Positions 22,471-34,530 of a stretch of DNA of 64,000 bases are shown one piece after another (position 1 is the stretch's first letter; each line of letters starts with the position of its first letter). The position numbers and the translations under genes were made by a program. The notes beneath the pieces are model-generated. The model was given only the letters and a program-made list of their open reading frames with translations, had not been told where the DNA came from and searched no databases. Source of the stretch: Undaria pinnatifida (Eukaryota > Sar > Phaeophyceae > Laminariales > Alariaceae). Where the stretch lies: contig JABAKD010000020.1 in NCBI GenBank assembly GCA_012845835.1, positions 5,478,720-5,542,719 of the forward strand, written 5' to 3'.

Positions 22471-25022
22471 CAGCTCGTCGCGCGTATGTGGCCGGCTGTG
22501 CTATGGTCTTACCAACTGTGAAGACGAAAGCCAAGATGAAGTTTGGTAAAACGCCACACCAAGTAAAATGTTTTAGCACATCCGTTAATTGCACATGCAT
22601 AACCGCACGGTCACAAAAAGCCGTGGTCGACCGTTCCCGCCACGATCTTCCGTTCGTCCGCACAAGGACCATGACAGATGACGACGACAAATCCAAGTAT
22701 ACGACGTTATCTCTGTTGCTCGCGATGCCCCAGATCACAGCCCAACCCCGGCCAAATACAAGGTATAGTAATCGAAACATGGGCTTCATTTTTTTTATTA
22801 GCTACTAGTCTAGACTTTTACTCTAGTCTATAGATTGAGAGGTGATGTACCTTGCAGTCGATTTGAAGCGTACTTGCCAGTTCTGTGGTGGCTTTTTATT
22901 AGTCTACTCACACACCGAGCACCTTGCGAGAATATTGAGGTTGATGGTAGCACAAAGTATCTATCTTTCCAGGTGCAAGCAAGGTTCGGCCTCCTCGTGC
23001 TTCCACCAAGGAACACTGCGGTGGACCAGCCAGTACGATGAGCCGCAGGGAGCCTCTAACGTAGGGCGTGAAGTTTCTCGAGCTGATCGTGGATTCATTA
23101 CCACATCTCTATCACTCTCTCTCGACTACCCTTCTGCCTCTCTGACCCATGAGGGTTTTTTTCTACTTTCGTGGGGCACCTCCTGCGCCGCCCAACCCTC
23201 GGCCAGACAGTTTAACCGGTACCAGCGCAAGCATAGGCCACGCTCTGCCAACGCTATACCCAAACCCACAGTTACTACCAGCAACGTCCTCCCAAACTAG
23301 TTTCACCGGATCATCGACTCGATGTTCTCTGTAAAATATTTATGAGGAAACGGAAGAATTGACGCAATACACTACGCATCCCACGCGCGCTTCGTTCACA
23401 CTGATATCTTTTAGCCTTCGTAGTGTCGATGTATTTGAGCGAGAGCAAGAGAGTCAATGGTAGCTTTTTTCCTGGCGCTTTCTCACACAAAGGGCACCCA
23501 ACTCCATCTACGACTATATGTATGGAAAACTGAACGCCGCGTTGACCTCTTCCCACAAAAACTGTTGTGCAGTTTCGGATGAAAAACGTCGTTTGTTTTT
23601 GGCGTGGGATAACTCAATATCGACCCAATACAGAAATGTGAAGGCGCTCTCATCCTAGATCGGGCATCATCGCCAATAACGAAGGCGTACAGCCTACCAT
23701 AGCTTCCAATTCAGCGTCCCGACATGAGTGGCAGTAGTCGAGTAGTCCTAGGCATTTGTCTGCAACGCATTACATGCTTGTCGGCCAAGGGTTGCCGAAT
23801 GTGATAGCCTTGAAAGAAAATGGAAATGCGTAGTCTACATCTCGGAGATCGATGCCATTCATTGGACGTCTTGGAAAATATCCTCGCGTGAACCACAAAG
23901 CTTCGCCTGACACAAGTTCTCGATTCTGCGTTCCACCCGTCCTTGTGATCGTGGCCCAAATGGTTTTTTGGTTCCAACCCTACTGAGCTCGCAGAAACGC
24001 TGCTACCGCTCAAAGCCACCATTGTCACCCAAGTGCCACCATTAACCCTGTGTCGGTGATTCTCTCGCCAAGCTCGATATGTACACCCTACGTTGTGACA
24101 TAAAACCCACCGCCGCCTACTGCCTTAAGCCCCACGTCGGAATTTCTCCGTCCAAACCGACTCTCTCCGTTGTGACGGCGAACATACTGCTCAACCCATC
24201 ATTTTTCGCCCGGCAACTGCCCTGCCTTGTGAATTCTGACGTCGACCCATTCCGCCACCATCATGGGCCTGACACCAACCCTCACCTCGACCCCAACGCT
24301 GTTGTTTCTCCCAGCTGCTGCAACGTTCTCGACGCCTACTCAAGCGCCATTAGCCACCGATCTACCAACCTCATCAGAAAGGACTCGCGATGTGTCACCG
24401 CCTCCATACACGGACAGTCCAACGAAAGGTGTGCGTGGTCCATATACGTTCATGATGAACTCGTATCGCGTGACGTGCACGGGCGAAGGTAGAATCAGGC
24501 AATCTGGTTTCCCGTGCGATGAAGTACGAGGAGAGCTACCATAGGCTTGGAGACCGAATCGCTGTTGTTTGTGTGATCTATGAGCCGGAGCTGCAAGCAT
24601 CAGTCAATAGTTTCCTTAGATAATTCCGTTGTCTCGACAGCCTTGAAGTCGAGTTTTGCGAGTTGGGCGGTACGTACCTATATCCCATCATGGCAGAGGT
24701 GGAAGCCCGCTTAGGCGCATTTAGCAGCATGGCCATGACGCTTTGTGTTTGATGACACCAGTTGTAGAGTTCAACTCCGTTTTTCTTCATGCACACTGGT
24801 CATCCCAGTGATTTTTCTTCACTCGCCCAGATATAAAAATGTTCCGTCTACGTTTGTGACCGGGAGACGATCGTTGCTGTCAGCATCTCCTCGGTCTTCA
24901 TACATACGCCAATTTCATGAAAAAATCAGCAAACCTCTGTGCCCTGAAAAGGATCTATATATCGCATCGCAAGCTTGCTTGAGATTCAGACAGCATCCGG
25001 CTAAACAGTCATCGGGTGGTAG
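22471..25022. other. Region upstream of the membrane-protein gene, exons not resolved
   Basis: Several Ser/Thr/Pro-rich forward frames occur (for example 23149-23334 and 24263-24544). They would suit the extracellular stalk of the downstream gene, but I could not pair donors and acceptors convincingly. They are not called as exons. Confidence 0.35.
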
Positions 25023-25271
25023 CGCATTGTGGTAACCGCATTGCCCTCCGGCGTTAATAGTGCGTCAGCTTCCACCAGAGACCACTTAGCCCCGACCCCT
25101 TTGGTCGAACCGTCAGGCCCTCATCAGGCGTCCGTAGCCTCATCGACTGCACCAACAAGAAGTTACGTTACCGCTGCGCCGACTAGTGCACCGACCAATG
25201 CCGAATCTGTCGTGGGCTCACCCTCGAACATGGAGTCTGATTCGGCCGCATCCACTGCTGCTGTAGATGAG
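25023..25271 (+). CDS. Membrane-protein exon 1 (first resolved): Ser/Thr/Pro-rich stalk
   Basis: The frame opens after a stop at 25020-25022 and ends in phase 0 at the strong donor GTGAGT (25272). It encodes a Ser/Thr/Ala/Pro-rich stretch typical of an extracellular stalk just before a membrane helix. The acceptor is uncertain. Confidence 0.5.
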
Positions 25272-28200
25272 GTGAGTGCAATCGTTGAGGTTGTCGATCG
25301 TATTGGTTTCGTACTTCGTGCCATGATGCAGGTCATGCACGCCAGTTGTAGTTGCCTACTCCTTCGTATGTTTCGACCATACATACATGTATATATTGTA
25401 TGAGCGCCTTCGATCCCCTTGCACCCTCCGAGCGGCCAGGCGTACAGCGTGGGCACGATTGCTGCCGGTACGGTGTCAGGCTTCGTTGCCCTTGCGGTCT
25501 TGCTCGCGGGTACATCCAGCACGACGAGGACTTCTACGGTGAGGGTGACGCGTTTGGCAGTTGCTCGGGCACACCCTAGGCAGTGTTACGTTGGTAAATA
25601 ATGTTCCAGTCTTTCTCCGTGGTGTATGGCAACATGGCCGACTTCCCAGGAAGCGGGCACGTTGCAGCCGGTTGTATGAGGTGGGGCCGGAAGAACACAC
25701 AACAGCGAAACGGGTTGGCAGCATTTGGAATATCTCCTCTTGATTTTTTAACAGTTGTCCAAGAAGGTTGCTGCTTTGCTCACATTGGCGCAAGAGAGGA
25801 GTGGTAACGCGGGGTTAAATGCCGAGAACCGACTAAATAGCGGCCAGCGTACGTTTTCCGCTTTCATTTCCTTGTGTCCGGTGCTGCAACGCATTGGCAT
25901 TGGCGACAGAACGTGGACATCACCCCACTGGGCGTGAGCAAACGCGCACCTGCGGAGACTATGGCATTCATGGCCCTCAGTCAGCTTCAGTTTCTCGCGA
26001 CGCTGTCAATGGTGGATTCCACCGCGGACGACGATTCGGTCCTCTCTGACTTCGTCACGAACTTGAGGTACTCAGTGAATAGATATGTGCGCAATCAATC
26101 ACAATGACAAACGCAAGAGCAAGTGGGCGAAATTAAAGCGCCTCGCCAGCGCCATAACCGCGCAACTAACCATTTTGTTTTACCCCCACATACACCCCTG
26201 GAAGGCGTTATCTGAGTACTTCTTTGGCGGGAAATTTCATACTATAATAATACGGGAAATTTTGGTAAAATATGCAGAAGCTGCAATGTGAGTTTAACTT
26301 ATACAATAGTTCCTTCGCAGATGTGTTCAAACCTTTCGCCAGAAATGTTCTTCGGAGCTAGGGTGACCAGTCTACCACTTCTCCCACTGGAGCCGCCAGC
26401 GAGGACCGTTGATACTTTATTCTAGTTTTTAAAAGTCATAGCTTGAGTGCTACTGGCCCAGTCGCTAATAACACCAAATCGAGCAGTGGCGTGCGAAGTG
26501 CACTCTTACGAAAGAGAACAGCGTCGACTCGTACGTTGTAAAACAGCATCGATAGCCCTCGGCGAAAGACGCATACCGCGCATTACATCGCATATACATA
26601 CACGTCGTACTTTTGTACGAAGTATATCAACAAGGCTCCCCAAGAGCAGAGTATGAAGTTTTCCTAATGAAAAACACAGTTGACGTTCTACGCCAGAACG
26701 CCACAGGTGAACCAGGTGATCCAGCCTTGAACGAAGCCAGATTTACCATTGATGCTGGTTGCAGTCTTCCCAATGTGAGCAGATATATATTTAATCCTGA
26801 TGCCAAACGAGCGTTTCTCTTTGCGTACCGATCCCGTTGTGACAAAGGTGGGTGAATCTCTGGTGGGAACCGGATGTTCTAAGCACTTCGGCGTCGGAAG
26901 ATGATGATGTGGTGGCCGCGTCTGTATTGAAGGCTCCACGGTCGAGAAGTGGGGGCTCGCACAGTTCCGTGTCGCAACAATGCGAAGACGCCGCCGATGG
27001 TATCGGGCTACTGGTGGGAACTATAACGCTTTTCTCGATCATCCTCGTGGGCATTTTTCTCGTACACGTGACGGTGATATCAGGAATAGAGGCCTATTGG
27101 CTGGCCAAGGTGAGATTATGCATTCCCTGCTCTGATCTTTAGACGGACTGCCCGCATTCCGCGGGGCAAGTGTGAAAGAAGCCCAGACAGTGGGCGATCG
27201 GCGACCCAATACGTATTGGACCTTGGACTAAGCAACACGTGTGCAATACACGTAGTTCTGCAATCGACGCAGCACTGATGTCCTTGGCATCAAATTTAGT
27301 TTTTGGGCATAATTTCTACCGGATGACTGCTCGGCGAACCGCCACAGGTAAGGACAACCCTAAGGACAACCCTAAGGACAACCCTAAGGACAACCCGATA
27401 ACTTCACTCTGGACAATTGCGAAAAACAAGCTTACGCGCCTTAAAACATTGCAGTAACTGCAAGCCAGATATTTGATCGTTTCTCGACCTTTTTCTCGCG
27501 TTTGTACACGTCGTCACACTCCCAAATGGCCCACCAGAAGAGTGCACTAGCCAACATAGAGGAAATGCGACAACGCGGCGGGCCTATCGACGATCAACTT
27601 GTACAGTTTAGCGGCCGAACGGGTCCACAACGGCAATCATATTGGGATGGAACTGCCGAGGCGGGAGGCGGAGAATTGATGCTAACGTCGGGGCAGGGCC
27701 GGATGGGGCTGATTGAGGTGTGCCGGAACAGATCACACTCGGTGTGGCTCCACTTCCCGCACTTGGAGCTCTTGTTCCTATTCTTTGCCTTTGAAGGAGT
27801 GGTGGCAGCAGCCACGTCAGTACTCAAGCACAGCGGTTGCCCAGCTGCTTTCTACCCGGCCTTGGTTGTACTTGTGAGTTCTGGTCACAGGCCTAATGTA
27901 GCACACGGCCCTGATTCCACAAGAAATCGTTTACCTGGGGATTCCACAAGGAATCGCGCATGAGGCAAATCAGGGAGGGGCACATTTTTCTAGCTGACGC
28001 TAGCTATGTACCAAGTACTACGTATGTTGCGTGATCCCTTCTCCAATGGCGTAACCGTTCCACAATCGATGTTTTCCCGGGATGCGTTATTTTGCCCATC
28101 TCTGAAGGTGCTGTACCCAATTATCATGGTCACGGCGGTGTGGCGCACCATCAAGATTCGGATCCATCCTGATTCCGTGCTAGTCTTCAACCACTACGAA

Positions 28201-30341
28201 GGTGAAGCGGAAACCGACACAGCGGGCATCACCCGGAGAGCGCTAGTCACGTTGAAGACCAGTGTAGTCGACGATCACAGTCTGTTCTCTTGGGCCGATA
28301 GAGGAGAGTGGGAGACCGCGGGAAGCGAAGACCCCCAAAGGGTTCGAGAAGCGGACTGGTTCCGGATCGGCTTCGAACCGATATTTGTCGACTACACCAA
28401 GTCCGGAACAAACATCATTCTCATTTGTTTGGGGAAGGTGAGCGCGAGACATGAGAGGGAGGCCAGGTCCTTGAGCGGCGACACCGCTGTGGAATGACTT
28501 TCTGGGAGGCGGGGGGTTTGAACTAAACCCTCCTCCTACGAACGATGGCCGTCATATTTACATAGCGTGTCTAAGGATATACCAGGCATTTTTCTGTGTT
28601 CGTATCCCTACACATTGGTTCGGAAGTTCCAGGTATAGGGGCTGCGCGACCCGCTCAGGACGTGAGATATTTGCAAGATTTTCGTGGTTTTGTGCTAATA
28701 TTTTTAATAGTACGATTTATGTCTGGGCCGATCGTGTCAAGGTTGTCCCGGTGGCAGAGGGGGAAAGCGGTTGGGAGTCGATTTCAGTACACTAGGCATT
28801 TTTGAACCGGCATGCAATGACTATGTTCCCACCCGATCTGTTAAATCATGATGTTGCTGATCTAGTCTATAGAAACAACGACATATACACACTACGATTG
28901 TGGAAACGACATAGACATGTGTATACCGAATCCTGTTTCGCGGTGTGTGTTTTATACGATGCCCACATGAACCATTATCTTTACAGTTAGGTACAAAGAC
29001 GGCATCAGGAGCAATCGGACCCCGTGTCACTCAGGTCAGGCTCTGCTAGTGCCACGTCTCTATACTGTGAAAACACATACGCGAACAACTACCCACCCAT
29101 CCCGCCTGCCCGTCCGATGTTCGTGCGCTGAACATTTTTCGGCTTCACCTGGTCAGTGGGCTGCGGTCTCTTGCGTAGGAGTGCTTGTGAGCAGCAGCAC
29201 GTATCAGCTGGTGATACTTTGCCTCATAAGCTCGACCATGGCCGCCGTTCTTCTGTGGCTGAAACCCTTCGTGAATACGTGAGAGTTTTGTGTCACCACG
29301 TTGACGCGCGTGTATTGAATTGCTCAAAGTCACCCCGCGAGCCATAAACTAGAGGCCGGATCTCGCGTAAACCTACAAGGTCCGAAAAAATATTGATGCA
29401 TTTTGCGGGGGCATTTGTGGACGTGTGATGCGACCCTGAGACCGCTAAACGATTTGGGCGATGCCGTACGGTACGGTTATTTGAGCAACACATCACAGGC
29501 ACGAACATGTTGGTCTCTTCTCAGTGAAACCACTGAGGTGTACTCGATAATGCACCTATGAAAAGCCAATACCTGAAACGGTGCAGACGGCTGTGAGCTG
29601 TGGATATTGTCACACCGCGCATGTGATTGTTCGGATCCACTGTTCACGGTGGTGGTCCCCAAAATTCTCCAGTAAGCCTCCGAGTAGAGGCGACAGCTGC
29701 TGCAGCAGCACGATTTGAATACTCACCGACTTTTTCTAGTCAGTCGCATTGTCATAGCACGTTACCACATCGTCATAGCACGTCATAGCTTCGGCTCCAC
29801 GATTGTTTCAATATGTTTCGGTCGTGTTTCTCGTTCAGAGTGGTCAATAAGATCGCAGTGGGCATGGAGGCGGCGAACGCGGTATGCATGGCAGTAATTG
29901 CGGGGTCGTCGGTTTGGTGGGACGAGACCGACCATGAAGAGCGGGCTACCAGTTCGGTCGTTCTCATCGAGATGGCAGTGCTCTGCGGTGAGTTTCTATG
30001 CGTCGTTTGCAGCGGACTAAATGTACGAAATCGTGTGTAGTTCGGTGAAGTGTGGTTGCGTTGGTATGACGCCAGCTTGAATCATAACGAACCCTTCTTC
30101 CAACCTCGAAAAGTACTTGACCTCATGTGCAAATGCGGAGTTTTGCGACGGTGCTACCTTGTGGAGGTCGTTCCACGCTCTCCTCCTGCTCTACGAAATG
30201 CCTTCAATGTTTGGCCTCCGCGCAGTGCTGACTATTCCCGTGTACATCGATTCGGTGGTAAGCCTGGCGGGGGCGACTAGGTTGAAGATCAGGAAATTCT
30301 TGACCAGGACGGACCAAGAAAAGGTGAGAGTACAATCATGA
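25023..30341 (+). CDS. Polytopic membrane protein of a large stramenopile-type family, split gene
   Basis: Nine exons are proposed: 25023-25271, 25440-25538, 25755-26067, 26848-27109, 27469 (or 27538)-27873, 28108-28437, 29157-29278, 29839-29987 and about 30141-30323. Eight of the nine donors are GTGAGN and most joints keep frame. The product has a Ser/Thr/Pro-rich stretch, a first transmembrane helix (exon 2), then about eight to ten further hydrophobic segments in exons 3-9 with a cytoplasmic-looking loop in exon 6. The motifs LRWVNLWW (created by the exon 3/4 joint), WFRIGFEPIFVD, KPFVNTVVN (exon 7/8 joint) and LTIPVYID resemble large multi-transmembrane surface proteins that I recall from brown algae and oomycetes. 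Biochemical function is unknown; channel- or receptor-like roles are guesses. Problems: an apparent frameshift in exon 3, a phase mismatch between exons 8 and 9, no resolved 5' end, and no exon after the last donor. The gene may therefore be a pseudogene. Confidence 0.65.
25440..25538 (+). CDS. Membrane-protein exon 2: first transmembrane helix
   Basis: Acceptor GAGCGGCCAG, donor GTGAGG at 25539, phase 0 to phase 0. The exon encodes a hydrophobic helix (VGTIAAGTVSGFVALAVLL), then Ser/Thr/Arg residues. It matches the phase of exons 1 and 3. Confidence 0.6.
25755..26067 (+). CDS. Membrane-protein exon 3, with apparent frameshift
   Basis: The acceptor is a T-rich tract ending TTTTTTAACAG; the donor is GTACTC at 26068. 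Codons run in one frame to about 25905 (ending CPVLQRIGIG) and then make sense only in another frame (ITPLGVS ... LQFLATLSM ... LSDFVTNLR). No donor/acceptor pair between them fits the phases, so a one-base deletion or two-base insertion, or a sequence error, near 25896-25915 is proposed. Confidence 0.5.
26848..27109 (+). CDS. Membrane-protein exon 4: NLWW motif and transmembrane segment
   Basis: The acceptor GTGACAAAG gives one base that completes the Arg codon from exon 3, producing Asn-Leu-Arg-Trp-Val-Asn-Leu-Trp-Trp across the joint. An acidic/Ser-rich loop follows, then a long hydrophobic helix (IGLLVGTITLFSIILVGIFL). It ends WLAK at donor GTGAGA (27110), phase 0. Confidence 0.65.
27351..27396. 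repeat. 12-bp intronic minisatellite, about four copies
   Basis: The unit AAGGACAACCCT is repeated almost perfectly within the intron between exons 4 and 5 of the membrane-protein gene. Confidence 0.8.
27469..27873 (+). CDS. Membrane-protein exon 5: paired hydrophobic segments
   Basis: Two acceptors keep phase 0: CAAGCCAG (start 27469) or GGCCCACCAG (start 27538), the latter with the better pyrimidine tract. The exon encodes a polar loop, then FPHLELLFLFFAFEG and a following hydrophobic stretch to PALVVL, ending at donor GTGAGT (27874). Confidence 0.6.
28108..28437 (+). CDS. Membrane-protein exon 6: transmembrane end and polar loop
   Basis: Acceptor TTTTGCCCATCTCTGAAG, donor GTGAGC (28438), 110 codons, phase 0 at both ends. 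Starts VLYPIIMVTAVWRT, then a polar loop, then the motif DWFRIGFEPIFVDYTKSG and the start of another helix. This is the most family-like exon of the gene. Confidence 0.7.
29157..29278 (+). CDS. Membrane-protein exon 7: two hydrophobic segments
   Basis: Acceptor CACCTGGTCAG; donor GTGAGA at 29279 in phase 2. Encodes WAAVSCVGVLV and LVILCLISSTMAAVLLWLKPF. The split Thr codon is completed by the first base of exon 8, which supports the joint. Confidence 0.6.
29839..29987 (+). CDS. Membrane-protein exon 8
   Basis: Acceptor TTTCTCGTTCAG; donor GTGAGT (29988), leaving phase 1. Encodes VVNKIAVGMEAANAVCMAVIAG and a second hydrophobic stretch (SSVVLIEMAVLC) separated by an acidic loop. Confidence 0.6.
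30141..30323 (+). CDS. Membrane-protein exon 9 (last seen)
   Basis: Encodes ALLLLYEMPSMFG, LRAVLTIPVYIDSVVSLAG and a basic tail ending RTDQEK at a GTGAGA donor (30324). Reading on gives a stop at 30339-30341. No acceptor in the preceding intron gives the phase left by exon 8 without an in-frame stop, so the exact start is uncertain (30114, 30141 or 30167 are candidates). Confidence 0.5.
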
Positions 30342-30639
30342 TGTCTAATCACGCACCGAAGTGTCGATCAGCGAAAATGAACGCGGAAAATCAGATACAC
30401 GATCGGCAACAATAAAACTTATCTGCGAGGTGGTGTAACGTGGATGGAGACAAAGAATGGCGTGTACGAGAACCCTACCCTCCGTCTCTGAACCCAATCG
30501 GATGGGTGTAATTCCGTCAAGGGCCCTTCACATTTGTAACTTAATGTGTCACGTAGGATAATATTCATCTACCAGATCGTGATGTTTTGATTAGTTTCGA
30601 AAACGGTTTGTATTTTGTAGGGGAGGAAAAGTCGGGGTA

Positions 30640-33240
30640 ATATGCAAGCACTGGCTTCATGTAGGACGTCCCATGGGACTTTAGTGACCCCTGGGACGGT
30701 ACCATGGGATCGGTACATATCCATCGGAACCTATACTTCATGGGTTCCTATGAGATGCCCATGGAATGCGGATGCTTTTATCGCAGCCAGATTCCCATGG
30801 GACTATGGCTGTAATACGGGTCGGCCATGCTATGGGGCGTCCCCTGAGAAATTCTCATGAAAAACCTTGCGATATTGCGTAGGACTTCCCGTGCGACGAC
30901 CTATGAGACATTTGACACCTCACGGGTCGATACCGATCCCATTGTTATTAGCACGGGCCATCCTGTGTCTCGTGTCCATGGATTATGCCATGAGATGGCT
31001 TGTGGAATGGTATGTATCATAGGTCGCCATATAGGCCTTCCCGTAGGTTGTCCCACGGTATATTCTATGGGATGACCTATGGGCTATCTCATAGGATAAG
31101 TTATGGGGTAACCCATGAAGTGTGCATTGGGACGTTCCACAGGTAACCAACAATACCACCTATGGGATAACCTATAGTACAACTCATGAAATGCCATGAT
31201 ATGTACTACGGCACGTCCAATAGGACATCTCATGATATGATGATTGGATATCAAACAAGCTGTGGGCTTTCCCACACGACGTTCCATTGGATAACATATG
31301 GACTCTTCAGCACCCAGTTGATTGTAGCATACAATAGCCCTCGGGATCGCAAGAAAACTCTAGGCTGGCTCATGGGGCGTCCCTAGGGGCCTCATGAGAA
31401 GGCGCATGGTGTGTCTCGTAGCACACGCCTTGGGACATGCACATTCCGCAAGAAGCCTGGCAGCCTGTGCCGTGGGGTGTGCACGTCTCATGGGCTGCCC
31501 CATGTGATCTCCGACGTGAGATTTATCTGACCCAAACCCTAGCCCTAGCCCCCTATGCCCGTAAGACTGCACACGGGACGCTTAGACGTCCATGGCATAG
31601 CCCATTGTATAGCGCATGCTACTGCCCATGACACGGGCACGTCTCTTAGGACTGTCCATTTAATTGCCCATGGGGTTTCCTGAAGCCTATGTCACAACCC
31701 ATAGTTTTACCCCATGGGACAGTCCATGGCATATGCACATCTCACGGGACTGTCCCTGGGCCGCATCATCTGACAGCCCATGGCACGCATGCATCCCACG
31801 GGACTGCCCATAGGACGTTTGGCAGCCCATGGATCGTTAGGAACCCCATCGTGCAGCTCATGGGGCGTGCCATGGCATGTGCACAGCCCATGGGATTGCG
31901 TACTTGGTGTAATGAAGGACATAGCACAGTGCATGGAACTAACGACGGTCATGGGACAGCCCATGAGAGTGCCCATTCGACGCTTGGCCGCCAATGCCTC
32001 AGGCCGTGGAAATGTCCATGGGAGTCCTGGTGCCTCACGGCATAACACATAGATGTTTACCACCAATGGGCTGTCCCACAGCACTGCCTACGGTATTGAC
32101 CATAGGGTATGTAAGTCCCATGGGAATGTCAAAAGGGGTGCCCATGGGATCGTCTTTGGAACGTTTGGAAGCGACTGTCGTAGCTCATATGCCTCGTATG
32201 GCGCGTGCACCCCCCCGGGGATCCAACGGGACTGCCGCTCGGGCCGCCGATGGGACATTTTGAATCCTACCGCACGGCCCATGGGTCGTCCCATGAGATG
32301 ATTGGAGGCTCATCGGATAGCCCGTGCGACCACAGTATCCCTGCCACCGCCGGTGTAACGTTCGACATTCCATGGGCCAGCTTATTAGACTTCGTATAGT
32401 CCCATGGATGAGGCATTCACATCCTATGGTATAGATCGCCAGTGTTCCCCTGCCTACAGGGCATTTTGGGGGCCTATGGCAGAGGCCATGGCAAAGCCCA
32501 TGGGACCGCCAACGGCATTTTTCATCCCGTACGACAGTTTAGGCGCATGTACATTTCAGGAGGTTGTCCATGTACCGTCTGGTACCTTCTGGTGCAGAAC
32601 ATGCGGCGTCCCACAGCACCTTCATTTCCCATGGGGCAGCCCATAGGGCCGTCTGCAGAACATGTTTGCGCCCATAGCCCATCTCATGAGACTGGTTATG
32701 GGACGTTTGGAAGTTCATGGCACATCCCGAGGAAGTGCCCATGGTATAGTCCATAGAACAACCCACTGGGTATCTGGCATGCGATGGGACGGCTCAGCGC
32801 AGAGTTTGTGGGATGGACAACAACGGTATATTCCATAGGACGTTCCATGAGAGATCCCACTGGATATCCCACGAAACGTATTAACTATGGGCCAGTACAA
32901 GGCCAAAATACGTTTTATGGGATTTATTTCCTACCATGGGGTCATAGCGGGTCCCATGGGACTTCCGTGGAACGACCGGTGAGACGTGCAATGGAACGCG
33001 CCATGGTTTGTTCATGGCACATCCATGGAGTTGCCAATGGGACATCCTGGCTCATGCTACGGGAAAGTCCACGGATCACCCTGCAGGACGTCTCATGGGA
33101 CATGTCGTTGACCATTATGTCAGTACCTCATGGATGCCTCATGGACCATCCCATATACGGTTGGATTGCCCACTGTATACGATACACCCATTGTATGTCT
33201 CATCGGGCGTCCTGTTGGCTGATGTATGGGCGAACCAAGG
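30640..33240. repeat. 2.6-kb degenerate CCCATGGGAC palindrome array
   Basis: Dozens of variants of CCCATGGGAC / GTCCCATGGG and single-arm forms (CCATAGGAC, CCACGGGAC) recur every ~15-40 bp, linked by recurring words such as GACGTTTGG, GGCATGTGCAC and GATGTCCC. No unit length is constant. Many long frames on both strands are by-products. It starts 300 bp after the last exon of the membrane-protein gene. It may be an old satellite or a transposon subterminal array; no terminal inverted repeats or target duplications were found. Confidence 0.8.
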
Positions 33241-34530
33241 AATGTAGGTCACACCGAAGTCGAGACTGGAACCGTCAGAAAATTCAGATCGTCTCGGGTT
33301 TCTGTTCCCCCCTCGGCAGACGTAGAGGGTGGTAGCCCGTGGCTTAACCACGGTGTCGACGTAGTGCTGCCGCGAGATATGGGCTTTCTCGAAACAGTAG
33401 AGAGAAAGGGAAAATACTAAACATTGTGTTTCCGGTGTATGTAGTGGCTGACTCAGCTACTCGATCTTGTATCGGCTGCACCAGCCAGCTCGCAGCCCCT
33501 GAAAGCAATACTAAGCCATATACAATCGATCACACGCACCCTTAGACCCTCGCTGGACCTCCCCCCGCGGGGTAACCTATTGAACAGCTGGGAAGTTTTC
33601 AAGAATCGTCTGCAAGCCCCTGGTTGCACAAAAACGAAGCTCAAGCGCTGACGTGTTCATTTCGCTCGAAATGAATAATCTATGCACGATATCAAGTCGT
33701 ACACGCAAGACCCCAACAATCAGCAACCAGCTATCATACGGTTGGCGATACCACTATACATTGATCATCGGCGGCGCCACTGCATCCAACATGATGCAAT
33801 GTTATGCAATGTGATCACACCTTGCGTCCAAAACGGTCAGTGATTGTGCCACCGGGAAGGAAATGTTGCCATGCCAGAGAAACCCCAACGACGAGCGCGC
33901 GGAGGTGGGCGCAGTTGCTCTAGTCGATTGTTTCACGTATCCCTCATCTTCGCTTGAAACTAATGGAGATAGAAATCTTCACCGCAACACCCCCTGTACT
34001 CGTGTACGCCCGTCCAGTGTCTGCGGAAGACCCGAGAGGAGGAGGTAAATCGATACGTTCGTGGTCACATCGGCCGAAGGTGGGGTTCTCTCTGGTGCAG
34101 CATGCTCCGCTACAACATTTTGGCCTGTGCAAGAGACACACATCGAGGTGTACGCCACCCCTCCGCCTCCCCAGCTGCAACCTAAGGGGAGCGACGGTTA
34201 AAAAGCAGGGGTTACCTAGTACTCGTTAGGCGATTTTGGAAATTCGTGTTACTGCGTGTTGGTTTCGTTGCCGGGTTTAGTGGCGCGTTACGAACTTGTT
34301 CGGGTTCGTTGGGGTTGTGATGTCCGGACGCGCGCCACGACAGATGTGCCACGTTTTGGCCAAACAATATTCTGAATCACGGGGCTGTCTGTCCTTAACA
34401 TCAAAAGTCGTGGTAATGTCGTCATTGTTGCACGAATAAAGGATGATTGGTTTTTGTACACCAGAACCACGGGGGGGTGTGCCTACCACAAGCGTATTTG
34501 TTTTGTTTGCTTAAAACCAGGGTTCGACGC
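33241..34530. other. Intergenic DNA, no gene recognised
   Basis: No frame with a recognisable domain. A small repeat of GATGCAATG/TTATGCAATG lies near 33788-33812. Confidence 0.45.

Noticed and set aside
22106-22789. 227-codon reverse frame rich in Leu, Cys and Val
   Set aside because: It crosses the CAG-rich tract and is the complement of trinucleotide repeats; composition alone explains it.
27351-27396. Possible CRISPR-like regular repeat
   Set aside because: Adjacent 12-bp tandem units without spacers; it is an ordinary intronic minisatellite.
32784-33335. 183-codon forward frame across the CCATGG array
   Set aside because: Repeat-derived; similar frames open on both strands throughout the array.
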